64,000 nucleotides of DNA from Paenibacillus terricola (GTDB lineage Bacteria > Bacillota > Bacilli > Paenibacillales > Paenibacillaceae): NCBI RefSeq assembly GCF_014779765.1, contig NZ_JACXZA010000003.1, positions 620,001 to 684,000 of the forward strand. Direction: 5' to 3'. Each line of letters begins with the position of its first letter. The first letter of the stretch is position 1. Below, in pieces: positions 26,117 through 36,557 of this stretch. The notes beneath the pieces were generated by a model. The model did not search any database. It saw only the letters and a list, made by a program, of their open reading frames with translations, and was not told the DNA's origin. The translations under genes and the position numbers were made by a program.

Positions 26117-29100
26117 TTATTGGACCTTCGATTGGGATAACAAGTATTGGGCATCCCGGATCAAGCAATCAGCAGCTTCCACTGAAATATGCTTGCCTCT
26201 CTGCGCTTTCACTTCATTCACCAAGGCTGCAAGCGCATTCGAAGACAATTTGCTTAGCAGGCTGTTTGCGATACCTGCATTATCGATCCACCCCGACTTC
26301 TTAAAGTTGGTTATCAAGGTCTGCATGGATTGGATGCTGGTAGTCGTCTGGAATACGATCTTCTTGCTGCTTGTATTTCCGGCAAAGTCACTTGCAGTGA
26401 CAATCAACGTATGCGAACCGAGCGTCAGCGTATAGAGCGGTATAGCCGCTCCTTGCTGCACGCCTTTCCCATCCAGTGTGATCGTCGTCTTGGCGGCGTC
26501 AACTCCGGATAAGCTATCCTTCAGCGAGATGTCCGCCGTAATAGCAAGCGAATCGTTGTACGAGCCGTTTGTCACATCCGTTAATGTAATTTCCGGCGCG
26601 GTCGAATCCAGGTTGAAGTTGATGGTTTTAACGGATTCAACATTGCCGGCGTTGTCCGTCGAACGATAGCTCACTGTCTGTTGGCCGTCTTGACTAATAG
26701 TGACAGGCGCCGTGTAGATTTGCCATGCAGATCCGTCATTCAGACTATACTCCGTCTTGGCTGCGCCCGTTCCATTGTCGCTTGCAGTCAAGCTGACTGT
26801 CACATCCGATGTATACCAGCCGTTGCTTCCATTTGGAGCCGATGGATTTATAGCAGCTGTTGCAACAGGAGCATCATGATCGCTGTCGGCAAATGCGGTG
26901 ACAAACACAAGATTGGCAGTAGAACCAACAGTATGCTCATTTGTGGTCCATTCGGTATAACAATCCATAAAGTTTTTGGCAGGGAATATGGAGATTAGCG
27001 GATTATTATACTGATTAGGCCCTAACGGCATAATCCCTTTCGGCACCCCTGGTCTAGGGTCGTTGTTCATAATCCCATATACATGTTCTAGACTGTCTTC
27101 GCCATATCCCGTTACAAAGCTTTTTCTCAATGGATTAGCGCCTAGAATATAATTTAATGCAGCAAGCGCCATATTGTTAATCGTTTCGTTATTCATACCT
27201 AGAAGCTTGGAACCGATCAGGGCTTCTGTAGCCGTATTAAGTATGATGTTGTTGCTGCCCCAGTAATAATTTCCTTGATAAATCGTATTATTCCAAGCAT
27301 TGTTTCGATATCTATCCGTTTTGTGGTTTAACCAAATCGTAAATTCATCTTTATACCAGTTCACCGCATCCATGTCGCGGTTATCAGATCCCATGTAGTA
27401 GAAGAATGCCCAATGCCAAGCGCCGAGCCAATCTCCTGTCGGATCCTCAAATCTATCCTTGCTTTGCGCATAGCTATTCACAAAGTAGTCGTTATACTTT
27501 GCATCGCCGGTAACCCGATACAAAGATGCGGCGGCCATCAGCCTCGATTCCTTATCGGTGTCAGATTCATAAGTTCCTGACGGACCTTTAATATTATCGG
27601 GATTTTGTTCGAGATACATCCAGGCAAGCTTAGCAGCCTCTAAACATTTATCGGCAAACGCCGGATCATACTTGGCATACACGATTGAAGCATGTGCTAA
27701 AGCGGCTGCTGCCCATGCCGTATCATTGGTCGGCCTTACATTTGCGGCATCGTCTCTTTTATCCCTTATTGCCCTAGTATTATTATCATTATTCATTGAC
27801 TCGACTTTGGCGTAGAAACCGCCGCTTTCAGGGTCTTGCATATTCAGAATCCACTCAAGTTCCCATCTTGCTTCATCAAGGATATCAGGAACATTATTTC
27901 CGCTTTCCGGTATATTGGTCTGATCCGTATAGGTCTCCGGGAAGAACTCAATAGACCATAATAGAGTCATAACCGCCCCCGCTCCTGCAGTTACATACTT
28001 TCCTTTATCACCGGCATCAAACCAGCCTTTCGATACGTCTTTAACAACCGCTGAATTGGATTCAAAGGCGGCAGCCGTATCCATAGGCGTTATATCCGCC
28101 CTTGGATAAGGAGTGTACTGCGGCTCAAGCGCAATTCCTGAACGTTGAAAATAATAATATTTGGCCGCATCCTCCAATAATGGCTTATAAACATCATCTC
28201 CGATCTTAAATTTGGGAGACTTATTTATACCGGTTGCATTAACCGTAATATAATAATCACCCGGTTCTTTAAGGTCCGAGAATACAGCTTTTAGAACCCT
28301 TTCTCCGGAATCAATGTCATAATTTTTCACGAGTGCCAGTTGCCCGCCGTAAGCAACTGTGTCGTCAGCAGCTCTCCTTACCTGGAACGGGGTTCCGACA
28401 TCAGCGGTTAATACATCCTCAAATCCGGAAACATAGGCGTATTTCTCGGAAGCGTTCCGGAATCCCAACTGATTTACTTTAATAGCCGGAAATCCTGGTT
28501 CTTTATCGGGAGAAGTTAGTTTAATCTGATTCAACCAAACCGTAACCGGTTCGTCGTTTGCTCTGTCCAGTAGGATAGACTTTGCATTGTATTCATCCAA
28601 ATCAACCGAGGGGTCATTGTAAATATCCTTTAAGGGGATCTTTACATGCTGCCAATCCGTAGTAACTGTAACGTAATCCGTTATTGATTTAAATACAGTA
28701 TGTTCAACGCCCGACGCACGTCTCTCGACATGGTCATCGCCGCCGATTTTAAATTGCTCTCCGCCGTTTTTGCCCTTTACATTAAACTCCAGATATCCGT
28801 TCGGAACATAATTGTGCATATCATGATTGGCCCATCCTGCCATTACAAGCACAGCGGACATCCAATCTACCTTCGTTGAAATATTAAATCGCAATGAAGG
28901 TAAATTCTCATAGGTTTCTTGCGTATCGACAGGCAAACCACCGTTTACCGTTTCCAATCCGCCGCTGCTCCCGGACCACCCGCTGTAACTATCTTTGAAT
29001 ACATAATAGTCCGGGAGGTTTCTCCACCCTTCAGGCGCGCCGTAACTGCTTGCATAGGCCTCCATAGACGGCGAGATTACAGGCGTAAATCCGATTGCAA

Positions 29101-29137
29101 TACCAGCGATTAGAGTTATTATTTTTTTACCTTTCAT
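26117..29137 (-). CDS. secreted multidomain GH9 cellulase with FIMAH tail
   Basis: Extracellular endoglucanase-type enzyme, 1006 residues. ATG 29137 is chosen because AGGAGG lies 7 bases before it; ATG 29152 would overlap that RBS. Order: signal peptide about 1-30; N-terminal beta-sandwich carbohydrate-binding-like domain about 45-210; CelD_N Ig-like domain about 218-312; GH9 catalytic domain about 315-755 with DAGD at 374-377 (nucleophile activation) and the C-terminal TNEHTVGSTANLV, whose Glu is the likely acid; an Ig-like domain about 765-850 (ASDNGTGAAKTEYSLNDG), another beta domain about 850-925; and a C-terminal helical FIMAH-like domain about 935-1006. No anchor motif is seen. Monocistronic, with a cre-like site upstream. 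Confidence 0.92.
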   Translation of the reverse strand: MKGKKIITLIAGIAIGFTPVISPSMEAYASSYGAPEGWRNLPDYYVFKDSYSGWSGSSGGLETVNGGLPVDTQETYENLPSLRFNISTKVDWMSAVLVMAGWANHDMHNYVPNGYLEFNVKGKNGGEQFKIGGDDHVERRASGVEHTVFKSITDYVTVTTDWQHVKIPLKDIYNDPSVDLDEYNAKSILLDRANDEPVTVWLNQIKLTSPDKEPGFPAIKVNQLGFRNASEKYAYVSGFEDVLTADVGTPFQVRRAADDTVAYGGQLALVKNYDIDSGERVLKAVFSDLKEPGDYYITVNATGINKSPKFKIGDDVYKPLLEDAAKYYYFQRSGIALEPQYTPYPRADITPMDTAAAFESNSAVVKDVSKGWFDAGDKGKYVTAGAGAVMTLLWSIEFFPETYTDQTNIPESGNNVPDILDEARWELEWILNMQDPESGGFYAKVESMNNDNNTRAIRDKRDDAANVRPTNDTAWAAAALAHASIVYAKYDPAFADKCLEAAKLAWMYLEQNPDNIKGPSGTYESDTDKESRLMAAASLYRVTGDAKYNDYFVNSYAQSKDRFEDPTGDWLGAWHWAFFYYMGSDNRDMDAVNWYKDEFTIWLNHKTDRYRNNAWNNTIYQGNYYWGSNNIILNTATEALIGSKLLGMNNETINNMALAALNYILGANPLRKSFVTGYGEDSLEHVYGIMNNDPRPGVPKGIMPLGPNQYNNPLISIFPAKNFMDCYTEWTTNEHTVGSTANLVFVTAFADSDHDAPVATAAINPSAPNGSNGWYTSDVTVSLTASDNGTGAAKTEYSLNDGSAWQIYTAPVTISQDGQQTVSYRSTDNAGNVESVKTINFNLDSTAPEITLTDVTNGSYNDSLAITADISLKDSLSGVDAAKTTITLDGKGVQQGAAIPLYTLTLGSHTLIVTASDFAGNTSSKKIVFQTTTSIQSMQTLITNFKKSGWIDNAGIANSLLSKLSSNALAALVNEVKAQRGKHISVEAADCLIRDAQYLLSQSKVQ

Positions 29138-29530
29138 AAACTGCCTCCTCATTCATTTGAGAATAATCGACATTACGATCAGGAGATAAAAGTAGACCTG
29201 ACGCACTGCTGTCCTCTCTCGAATTAAACCGCTTACAAAAATCCGAATATCACCTCCTAGAATACCCGTATAGCTATAAATTTTCATGTCGTAGTAATTG
29301 AATCTTGTTGGAAAATGCCGAGTGGACCTGCGGGAGTGGAAAAAAGTAGGGGCATATTTACGATCATATCAGAAGGATTGAGAAGTATCCTTAGTATTTC
29401 GGCCACAAAACTAGCATAATAAAGACATCCTCGCATCTCGAAACATATTCGATGTGTTTCTTGCTTGTGTTGTGTGTCAGAATTAGTGAGAAAAATGAAG
29501 TAAAAAACGTTGATTTATCAAGGGGGGTTT
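29138..29530. other. upstream region of the GH9 gene
   Basis: About 390 bases with no gene. Contains the cre-like site at 29224-29237, which fits glucose repression of a cellulase. No convincing promoter boxes were identified. Confidence 0.5.
29224..29237. promoter_or_regulatory. cre-like site upstream of the cellulase
   Basis: Minus strand TGTAAGCGGTTTAA matches the CcpA consensus TGNAANCGNNNNCA at all fixed positions except one, 87 bases before the start codon. Confidence 0.45.
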
Positions 29531-29602
29531 TCATAATTCATGATCCAAAAACGTAATCTCTGCTTCAGTAAATCCTGTTCTGATTTTTCTCATGATGTTC
29601 AT
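29531..29602 (-). pseudogene. relic of a transposase-like orfA (N-terminal 23 residues)
   Basis: ATG 29602 behind AAGGGGA opens MNIMRKIRTGFTEAEITFLD, which resembles the start of short IS-encoded helix-turn-helix proteins (R-x-R-x-G-F-T-x-x-E). The frame ends at 29531 after 23 residues. With the hairpin at 29639-29683 it probably marks an eroded insertion sequence. Family assignment is from memory and uncertain. Confidence 0.35.
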
Positions 29603-29638
29603 TCCCCTTGTGTTCCTCGATAGTATGATTAAACACAA

Positions 29639-29683
29639 AACCCGTAAGAGGTCACTTTTTTCAAAGTGTCCATCTTACGGGTT
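29639..29683. terminator. long hairpin upstream of the relic, possible IS end or terminator
   Basis: AACCCGTAAGA at 29639-29649 and TCTTACGGGTT at 29673-29683, with a further inner stem ACTTT/AAAGT. It is the strongest hairpin downstream of the RHS/small-protein pair and may terminate that transcript. Confidence 0.5.
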
Positions 29684-29791
29684 ATAGTTCATAGCCACAC
29701 TCGCATGTGGCGCTTGTCTATTCCTCAAGCAAGCTACTATTCTCTCTTTGAATTAATTGAGTAATAAGGAACAACGTCAATTACATACTTT

Positions 29792-30304
29792 TTACCAGAC
29801 CGTTTTTAATATTTTTTTTAAATCATAGTCATAAATGCTGAGGTATCCTTTAGGTGTAAAGTATTTTCTAAATGATGCCCTGCTAACGGGATACAATATT
29901 TCCCATTTTTTTACATTTAGATCAACGTATAAAACATTGGTTTCCTTATTTTTTTCTAATCGCCCTACTTCACCCACTAAAAGAAATTTATTTTCGATTT
30001 CAAACCATTTAAAATCAAACTCCTTATCATCTAGATACTTATTCGGGCTATTTAGGGATACTTTCACAGCAATGTTCTCTTCTAAATGTGTATTAGTATT
30101 TGTTTTTGCAATCCATCCAGTATCAAGAACATATTTAGATTCTGTAACACAAATATAATTTCCAACTTTTAATTTTTGTTGTGCATCTTCGAGTTTAATT
30201 GCAAACTTGATTGGAACAAAGTTCAACAATATCGGAATTAATAATACACATAAAGTAATAGAGATAACTATTCTCTTCACTCTCCCGACTCTATCCATTA
30301 CCAT
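29792..30304 (-). CDS. small membrane-anchored hypothetical protein after the RHS gene
   Basis: 170 residues of unknown function: one N-terminal hydrophobic segment (about 11-32, uncleaved anchor or signal) and an extracytoplasmic beta-rich domain. AAGGGTGA precedes ATG 30304; the gene starts 14 bases after the RHS stop. Position directly after a polymorphic-toxin-like protein suggests an immunity protein or partner, but no known immunity family is recognised. AT-rich like its neighbours. Confidence 0.65.
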   Translation of the reverse strand: MVMDRVGRVKRIVISITLCVLLIPILLNFVPIKFAIKLEDAQQKLKVGNYICVTESKYVLDTGWIAKTNTNTHLEENIAVKVSLNSPNKYLDDKEFDFKWFEIENKFLLVGEVGRLEKNKETNVLYVDLNVKKWEILYPVSRASFRKYFTPKGYLSIYDYDLKKILKTVW

Positions 30305-30318
30305 TTACATCACCCTTA

Positions 30319-33300
30319 TCATGTAAACTTCAACAAAGTCGCCCCGCCTGTCGCTTCAGGGTATCGTGCAGAGCCAGTACTGGAAAATCCATATGACATT
30401 CTTGCTAAGTCAACAAATTCAGCGTAAGTAGACCATTTACCACCTAGTGCTCTGTTGACTTTTGCTTTCCAAGAAAAATACTCTCTTGGATACATCATAT
30501 ATTGATATGTTGTTTTACCTTCATATGCCCAAGTAGTCCCTCCAACTTGGTTAACCCAAGCCTGAGCAAAACTTTGACTTCCGCCTGTTCCAGTATTGCA
30601 CGAGTAAAACCATGAAGTAGGATCTGAAAACGCATTACTATTAATGTACTGAATATTAGCTATAGTTAAATTTAAATTCTGATTGTATGAAGAACTATAA
30701 TTATATCCTAATGGTATCATGCCAGTTAACCCATGTGAGAACACCGTAAAACTGGTTATTTTATCATTCATCCTACTGTTACCACCAGTCTTATTGTTAA
30801 TGTAATTAATGAAATCGTCCGCACTACTTAATTTTACTATATTTACATTTAGTGAGCTAACAGCTTCTGAGAAGTTAGCCCAATCTTCATCACTCCACCC
30901 TGCATCGGCAATAAGCCATGCAATTGTTTCGTTGGGATTAGCTTCCCTTAATTCCATAATTTTTTTCAATGCAGGTTCAATAAAATTATAACTATATCCC
31001 CCATGGGAATCGACAGAATAATCCCCACCCGATACGACTATTCCTTCGTGTCCACTTGGATCAAAATACTTTATAGGATTATTAGTTACATACGTATAAA
31101 GATTTGACGTCAACGGATTCGTAATATCCCCTTCATACGTATCCTTATTTATAAATCGTTTATCGACGGGGTTATAATAACGAGCCCGGAGATAGATTAG
31201 CCCAGATTCATCATCATAGATTTCCCCAGTGTACTTGAATGGATTTGACATCCGTTCAACCTTTGAGATAATATTGCCCCAGATATCATAATCATAACTA
31301 TTAAGAATAGCTCCTGTATTATCCCGGATCTCAACGACGTCACCGTGTCCATTATACGTATAATATCCCGCTTTGTTTGAGGCTACGTCCTTTCGGTAAA
31401 GCAGCTCATTTCCCCAAATGTTACGCCCAATCGTATTACCACTAGTATCAAGTTCTTCAATGACATGTCCGTTCAGATAGACGTATCGCGTCTTGACCCC
31501 ATTTACCGTCTTCGTTGCACGAAGACCATCTCCATAATAGGTATAACTTGCCGTGGCTGTAGGAGAGGCATACGTACTGAGTTGATCCAATGCGTTGTAC
31601 GAATAGTTCTGGTTGGCGATAGATAAAGTGTTGCCTCTCGCATCATACGTATACGTTTTATTGACAGTAGGAGAGGTATAAGTACTAATTTGATTCAATA
31701 CATTGTATGAATAGTTCTGGTCACCGATGGTCAAAATATTACCTTTTTTATCATACGAATACGTGTTATTGAGGTTTAAGCCGACAGAGGTTTCGTTCTT
31801 GATTCGATTCAGATCATCATATTTGAAGTCAAATCGCGTTCCATTCCTGTCGATGGACGATATGTTCCCCATGCCGTCGTAACCGAATGTTTCAGACCAT
31901 ACGTTGGAACTACTACCATTGGTTACTTTCACACTGGTTAACTCATCGAATGCATCGGTAAGCCGAGTCTGAGTCATCCCGTTAGGCGACGAAATCGAAT
32001 ACTTATTCTGGTTGTTTGATGTTTCGTATGCATACGTCACTGTTCCCATATCCGGATAGGAGACCGTTTGTAAACGGCTCAGCTTATCATACGTATAGGT
32101 AACCGCCTTGTTATCAGGATAGGTCATTTGCGTTAGCCGATCGTAACTATCATATCCCAATATATAAGACTTTCCGGCAACGGTTTGTTTATCCATCCGC
32201 TTCCATTGATCATAATGATACGACAAGTTTTCATTGTCCTTGGTCGTTACACCAGTCAGTTGCCTTGTCGTCGGATCATACGTATACTTTCTCCAGTATA
32301 CTTCGGTCCCTGATGCATTTTTGATACTCTCTTGGCTCGGCTCATTGTAATCCGTATACGCGTAAATGTGAATGAATCCATTCTCGTCAGTATACTGATT
32401 AAGTAACCCATTATTCTTATACGTATAGAGCTCCGAAAGTCCGGCTGCATTGGTCTTCTTCAATAGTGTGCCGATTTCATTAAATAGGTAGTTTCGCTGC
32501 GTTACACCATCAACTTTAACATTCGTCACTTGCCCCGCGCTATTGTTCACATAATCGTAGTTCTGTCCCAAACTATCCGTTACATGGATTAGATTACCGA
32601 TCGCATCGTAAGCGTACGAAGTTGATTGGTTAATGCCGTTGGCCGTAACGGTTTGATTGGTCAAATAACCAAACGGTGTATAACGGTTAGTCGTCAACCG
32701 CAATTTAGTAGCGCTCTGCTCCTGATTCTTCACCAACTGACCCAGCTTATCAGAGTAAGACCACGTTTCTTTGCCATCCGGTTCTATAACCTTGACTGTT
32801 GATTGAAGCGTACTCGACGAACCATTGATAGCATAGACAGCGTTACTGTAGTAATACTTCGTCTGTTGGCCTAATGGATTCGTTAGTGTGCTTAGTTCAC
32901 CATTCTTGCCGTACACGTACGACGTTTTCTGATTATTGTCGTTATATGGTTTTGTCTCTTTAAGTAACACTCCGCTGCTGTCATATTCGTTCTTTAGCAC
33001 AATACGGCTGGCGCTGCCTGTGACCTGTCTTGTCTGAACATCAACCTCACCAAATGGTGTGTACCGTGTCAGAGTCGATTCACCGTCCGGTGATACCATG
33101 GTGACTATGCGATTCGCGTCGTCATAGCTATAACTGGTTGTCCGAGGCGATGCAGTCGTAACGGTAGGAGTGAACTTGTCCGTTAGAATCCGATCTTTAT
33201 AGTCATATGTATATTCCGCTTTGCTGTTGTCCGGATACGTTACCTTGATTAACCGATTAAATGCATCGTACTGATATTGAGTAGACAGAGCTGTTTGGGC

Positions 33301-36126
33301 TTGTCCGTCACCTAGCTTCGCCTTGACTGTCTGCTTCGTAACATTGAGCAGTTTCGCATCATATTCGAGCGTTTGTTCGGTCGTGCTTGCATTCGTCGAG
33401 TACTGCGCGCCGGAGCTCGTTTCCACAATTTTTGTTGGCAATCGGCTTGCTGTATACGAGACATAGTCAGTTGTAGTCGTATCTTGCAAGGTCTGGGTTG
33501 AATTGTTTGGATTGCGATATTTACTGATAGTCTTTGCCGTTTTCAACGTACCGTCGGCATTGTAAGTATAATTGTTCTCTACCACGGTCAAACCATCGCT
33601 TGAAGTGTTCTTGACGAGACTAACCTTGCGGAAAGGGCCAGTATATTGACTCTCGGTTACGTTACCTGCGGCATCCACTTGATAAATAATAAAACCGTAA
33701 GCATCATACTCTTGCTTCACTAACGTACTATAATTGCCTAGATTGCTTGGCAGCGTGCGCGAGTTTCCACTCTTCAAGAACGTCTTGATTGCGGCCGGCG
33801 TCGTATCTCCTGCCACTCCTTCTCCGAAGGTCTTGATCAAATATGGCTTCGTCTTCCCATCGTCGTATTGATAGCTGACCGTCTGCTTCGGCGCATAAGA
33901 ATACTGTGAAGCCCCGTCGTTCAAGCTAAGTCCGTTGCTGAGCGCTGCCGTTTCATTCGTTACGGAGTCGAGCTGAAACTGGCCAAGTTTAGTGGCTGAG
34001 AAAGCATAGTTTGTCTTCTTCGTAAAATCACCATAGTAGTACGTGAACGCCGTATTCACTTTATCGCCAGAACGATATCCACCTGCCTGTTCCAGTCGAT
34101 TTTTTGGTAAATAATTGCTATATGGTGTTTCCGTTATGTTTTGCTTCGGCCGCAGCCAAATTTCATTCGCCTTATTTGTTGTATCTGTGGTAACACTCAT
34201 CTGTAGGCTTTTTGTCGCATTGTCGCTATTCGTATAGCTGTAATAGACGTTAACGACAGGCAGGTAGCCAATATATTTCAAAAGATAATTATCGATATAA
34301 GAACGAATAGTTCCGCGCCTCTGATCCCGCTCTTTAAAGGTGTTATACCACCGCCAGCTTCGATCGAAAGTTTTATACTGTACAGTTGTTTTGAAACCTG
34401 TATCATCTGTCACTTCTTTTAGGAGCAGGCTAAGTGCTTCACCGTAGGTGCTCCGATCATGTTCATCGGCGAACGAGGACTCGATCTTGGTTGTCCCGTC
34501 GCTGTCTGTCACATCCAGTATGATTTTCGTCCCGTCATACGGCATGAGCCAATAATCGGAGAAGTTGAAATCGACAACCGTTTCAGTCGGATCATAGTAA
34601 GTATATGTTTTTAAGACGCGATTATTAATTACATCGCTCACGGAAGACAACTGGAAGTAATTAATGGGACGAAAGCTATTATTACCATAACTTGCACCAT
34701 TTAGAGATATATTTTTTTGAATCGCTATAAAATCAGCGTTGTAAACAATATGCTTGAGTAGTACGTTGCTACTGTCATAGACCGCAATTCCTATGATTCT
34801 ATTAGTAGAAGAATTTCTTTCAATCACGATCTTCTGGTTTAAGGAGTCTTTGATCGTCGTACTCCAATTTTCGTTCCAGGGTTCGTTGTAGGTATACGTC
34901 ACCTTATCTCCGAAAGCATTGGCTTTTTCAAGTAATCTCCCATCTGAACCAAATGTATAGATAAGTTGATCATTATTTAGATATAGTTTAGTTTCCCATC
35001 TACTGTTCGCTGAATTATATACGGATTCCCCCATTCTTGCATCTTCATATGGATGACTGATCGACTTGTTACGTTGATCCGATAAAAATCTATAAGTCGT
35101 TCCATCTTCGATTGTGAAGGAATAGAAAGCAATATTTAACCCAATTGAACTTATAAGAATACCCGTTGGATAATTAGGGAGAGGATAATTGTTTCGAATC
35201 TGCTCTCCCATATCGACATAACCGGATAATTTCATTGTCGGTATATTCAAAGACCACCCGCCGGCAATATAATTAATGTCAGTAGTAACCGGATTACCTG
35301 GTATAGTGTTCACTGTCGTGCCACAAGGGTTATAGGATATTATCGGCAAACATCCGTACTGCGGCTCTGCTGCAAACGAACTGTTGGAATCGTAGCTACG
35401 GACTAACGAGATATCTAACCCTTCCCGCCCTGGCAGGAAGACATCAACATCTCGCTGATGAAAGGCTCGCATCGTCGGATCGACATCCGAATCGATGTTG
35501 TGTTTGTAATCAAATATAGCGTCCTTGAGGGAATACTTAATGTCACTCGACCCACTGGAAGCGGCAGCAGCTACCATCTGATTCGACATGTCTAGTCCGG
35601 ATTGTTCAAGAGCGTCTGTCGATGGTTCCTGATCGTCTGATTCGGCCTTATCCTCTTCGCTTGTTCCACTATTGTCCATCAGAAGGCTGGTATCCGAGTT
35701 GTATTGTATGACGAGTGGGGCCAGCTGCAGTAACAAAGCTTTTTCTTCTTCCCTCATCGTATCGACCATAGAGTTAACGATATCTCGATTCCAGCTTAGT
35801 ACGATTTGAGTAGAGTTCTCGTCTAGTAGATGCATCAACTCAGGGTAATAATAAGCTGATGCCATCAGCATGACTGACGTAAACGACTGTTGCATCTGCA
35901 GAATCTGTTCCATTGTAAAATTGCCGTACTCTGCGATAATCGATAAGTCTGGGCTGCCATTTTGCTGATCCTCAGTCTCTGTATTTAGGTCGACTACACT
36001 TTCCTGAATCAACTGCTGCTGTTGTACGCTCTCTCTCTCCACATCATCAGCGTCCACCTTACCCGTAATGGACATTGAAGTAACTAGCAGAGAAATGCCG
36101 AGAATAATCGTTAGTAACTTCCTCAC
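30319..36126 (-). CDS. secreted RHS/YD-repeat protein with a distinct C-terminal domain
   Basis: 1935 residues from GTG 36126, chosen because GGAGGGG lies 5 bases before it, whereas the upstream in-frame ATG 36153 has no RBS. Signal peptide about 1-28, acidic Gln/Ser-rich region to about 190, then many YD repeats (Y-x-Y-D-x-x-x-R-L) forming the RHS cage, ending in the core motif YDDESGLIYLRARYYNPVDKRF and DPSGHEG. After the core comes a domain of about 225 residues with VFSHGLTG and FYSCNTGTG, an HG...C arrangement like clan-CD cysteine proteases. Secreted, WapA-like in plan; likely a polymorphic toxin or adhesin. No LPXTG or SLH motif seen. AT-richer than the flanks. Confidence 0.9.
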   Translation of the reverse strand: MRKLLTIILGISLLVTSMSITGKVDADDVERESVQQQQLIQESVVDLNTETEDQQNGSPDLSIIAEYGNFTMEQILQMQQSFTSVMLMASAYYYPELMHLLDENSTQIVLSWNRDIVNSMVDTMREEEKALLLQLAPLVIQYNSDTSLLMDNSGTSEEDKAESDDQEPSTDALEQSGLDMSNQMVAAAASSGSSDIKYSLKDAIFDYKHNIDSDVDPTMRAFHQRDVDVFLPGREGLDISLVRSYDSNSSFAAEPQYGCLPIISYNPCGTTVNTIPGNPVTTDINYIAGGWSLNIPTMKLSGYVDMGEQIRNNYPLPNYPTGILISSIGLNIAFYSFTIEDGTTYRFLSDQRNKSISHPYEDARMGESVYNSANSRWETKLYLNNDQLIYTFGSDGRLLEKANAFGDKVTYTYNEPWNENWSTTIKDSLNQKIVIERNSSTNRIIGIAVYDSSNVLLKHIVYNADFIAIQKNISLNGASYGNNSFRPINYFQLSSVSDVINNRVLKTYTYYDPTETVVDFNFSDYWLMPYDGTKIILDVTDSDGTTKIESSFADEHDRSTYGEALSLLLKEVTDDTGFKTTVQYKTFDRSWRWYNTFKERDQRRGTIRSYIDNYLLKYIGYLPVVNVYYSYTNSDNATKSLQMSVTTDTTNKANEIWLRPKQNITETPYSNYLPKNRLEQAGGYRSGDKVNTAFTYYYGDFTKKTNYAFSATKLGQFQLDSVTNETAALSNGLSLNDGASQYSYAPKQTVSYQYDDGKTKPYLIKTFGEGVAGDTTPAAIKTFLKSGNSRTLPSNLGNYSTLVKQEYDAYGFIIYQVDAAGNVTESQYTGPFRKVSLVKNTSSDGLTVVENNYTYNADGTLKTAKTISKYRNPNNSTQTLQDTTTTDYVSYTASRLPTKIVETSSGAQYSTNASTTEQTLEYDAKLLNVTKQTVKAKLGDGQAQTALSTQYQYDAFNRLIKVTYPDNSKAEYTYDYKDRILTDKFTPTVTTASPRTTSYSYDDANRIVTMVSPDGESTLTRYTPFGEVDVQTRQVTGSASRIVLKNEYDSSGVLLKETKPYNDNNQKTSYVYGKNGELSTLTNPLGQQTKYYYSNAVYAINGSSSTLQSTVKVIEPDGKETWSYSDKLGQLVKNQEQSATKLRLTTNRYTPFGYLTNQTVTANGINQSTSYAYDAIGNLIHVTDSLGQNYDYVNNSAGQVTNVKVDGVTQRNYLFNEIGTLLKKTNAAGLSELYTYKNNGLLNQYTDENGFIHIYAYTDYNEPSQESIKNASGTEVYWRKYTYDPTTRQLTGVTTKDNENLSYHYDQWKRMDKQTVAGKSYILGYDSYDRLTQMTYPDNKAVTYTYDKLSRLQTVSYPDMGTVTYAYETSNNQNKYSISSPNGMTQTRLTDAFDELTSVKVTNGSSSNVWSETFGYDGMGNISSIDRNGTRFDFKYDDLNRIKNETSVGLNLNNTYSYDKKGNILTIGDQNYSYNVLNQISTYTSPTVNKTYTYDARGNTLSIANQNYSYNALDQLSTYASPTATASYTYYGDGLRATKTVNGVKTRYVYLNGHVIEELDTSGNTIGRNIWGNELLYRKDVASNKAGYYTYNGHGDVVEIRDNTGAILNSYDYDIWGNIISKVERMSNPFKYTGEIYDDESGLIYLRARYYNPVDKRFINKDTYEGDITNPLTSNLYTYVTNNPIKYFDPSGHEGIVVSGGDYSVDSHGGYSYNFIEPALKKIMELREANPNETIAWLIADAGWSDEDWANFSEAVSSLNVNIVKLSSADDFINYINNKTGGNSRMNDKITSFTVFSHGLTGMIPLGYNYSSSYNQNLNLTIANIQYINSNAFSDPTSWFYSCNTGTGGSQSFAQAWVNQVGGTTWAYEGKTTYQYMMYPREYFSWKAKVNRALGGKWSTYAEFVDLARMSYGFSSTGSARYPEATGGATLLKFT

Positions 36127-36502
36127 TTTGTCCCCTCCACAATAAATTTTCATTTTTTTTCAAAACACTACCATTCTACCATATATAATCCAAAATAAAA
36201 GTCTTATAGATTGTAATAATACGGATATCCTTCGCGTCATCTTTCGGTTTTCCATTTTCACAAAGAAGAAACAGCAATAGAGGATCAGCATTAAAGCCAT
36301 TCCATTTAGTTGGTACCCAGCATACTCCCTACCACAGTCACGGATTGCAATCCGTTAGCGAATATCTTTGTTTCAGAATATAATTATATTTGCCAAAATA
36401 AACAGATATTGAGAAAGTTACAGAAAAGTAAAGAATTAGTCTCTCAATCAGATTTGGATTCAACATTCAGGCTCCGTATTATTAATTTGCAGCCGAATTT
36501 TC

Positions 36503-36538
36503 CGATAAGTAATTTTAATGGTTTAAAATTACTTATCG
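36503..36538. promoter_or_regulatory. perfect 16-bp inverted repeat in the leader of the propeller gene
   Basis: CGATAAGTAATTTTAA, loop TGGT, TTAAAATTACTTATCG. It ends 7 bases before the GGAG of the next gene, so it is either a protein-binding palindrome or an mRNA hairpin affecting translation. There is no following U tract, so it is not a terminator. Confidence 0.6.
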
Positions 36539-36557
36539 CAAAGTAGGAGATGGAAAA

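Noticed and set aside
36310-36546. 78-codon plus-strand frame before the propeller gene
   Set aside because: No RBS or family signal, and it runs through the perfect inverted repeat; treated as leader sequence.
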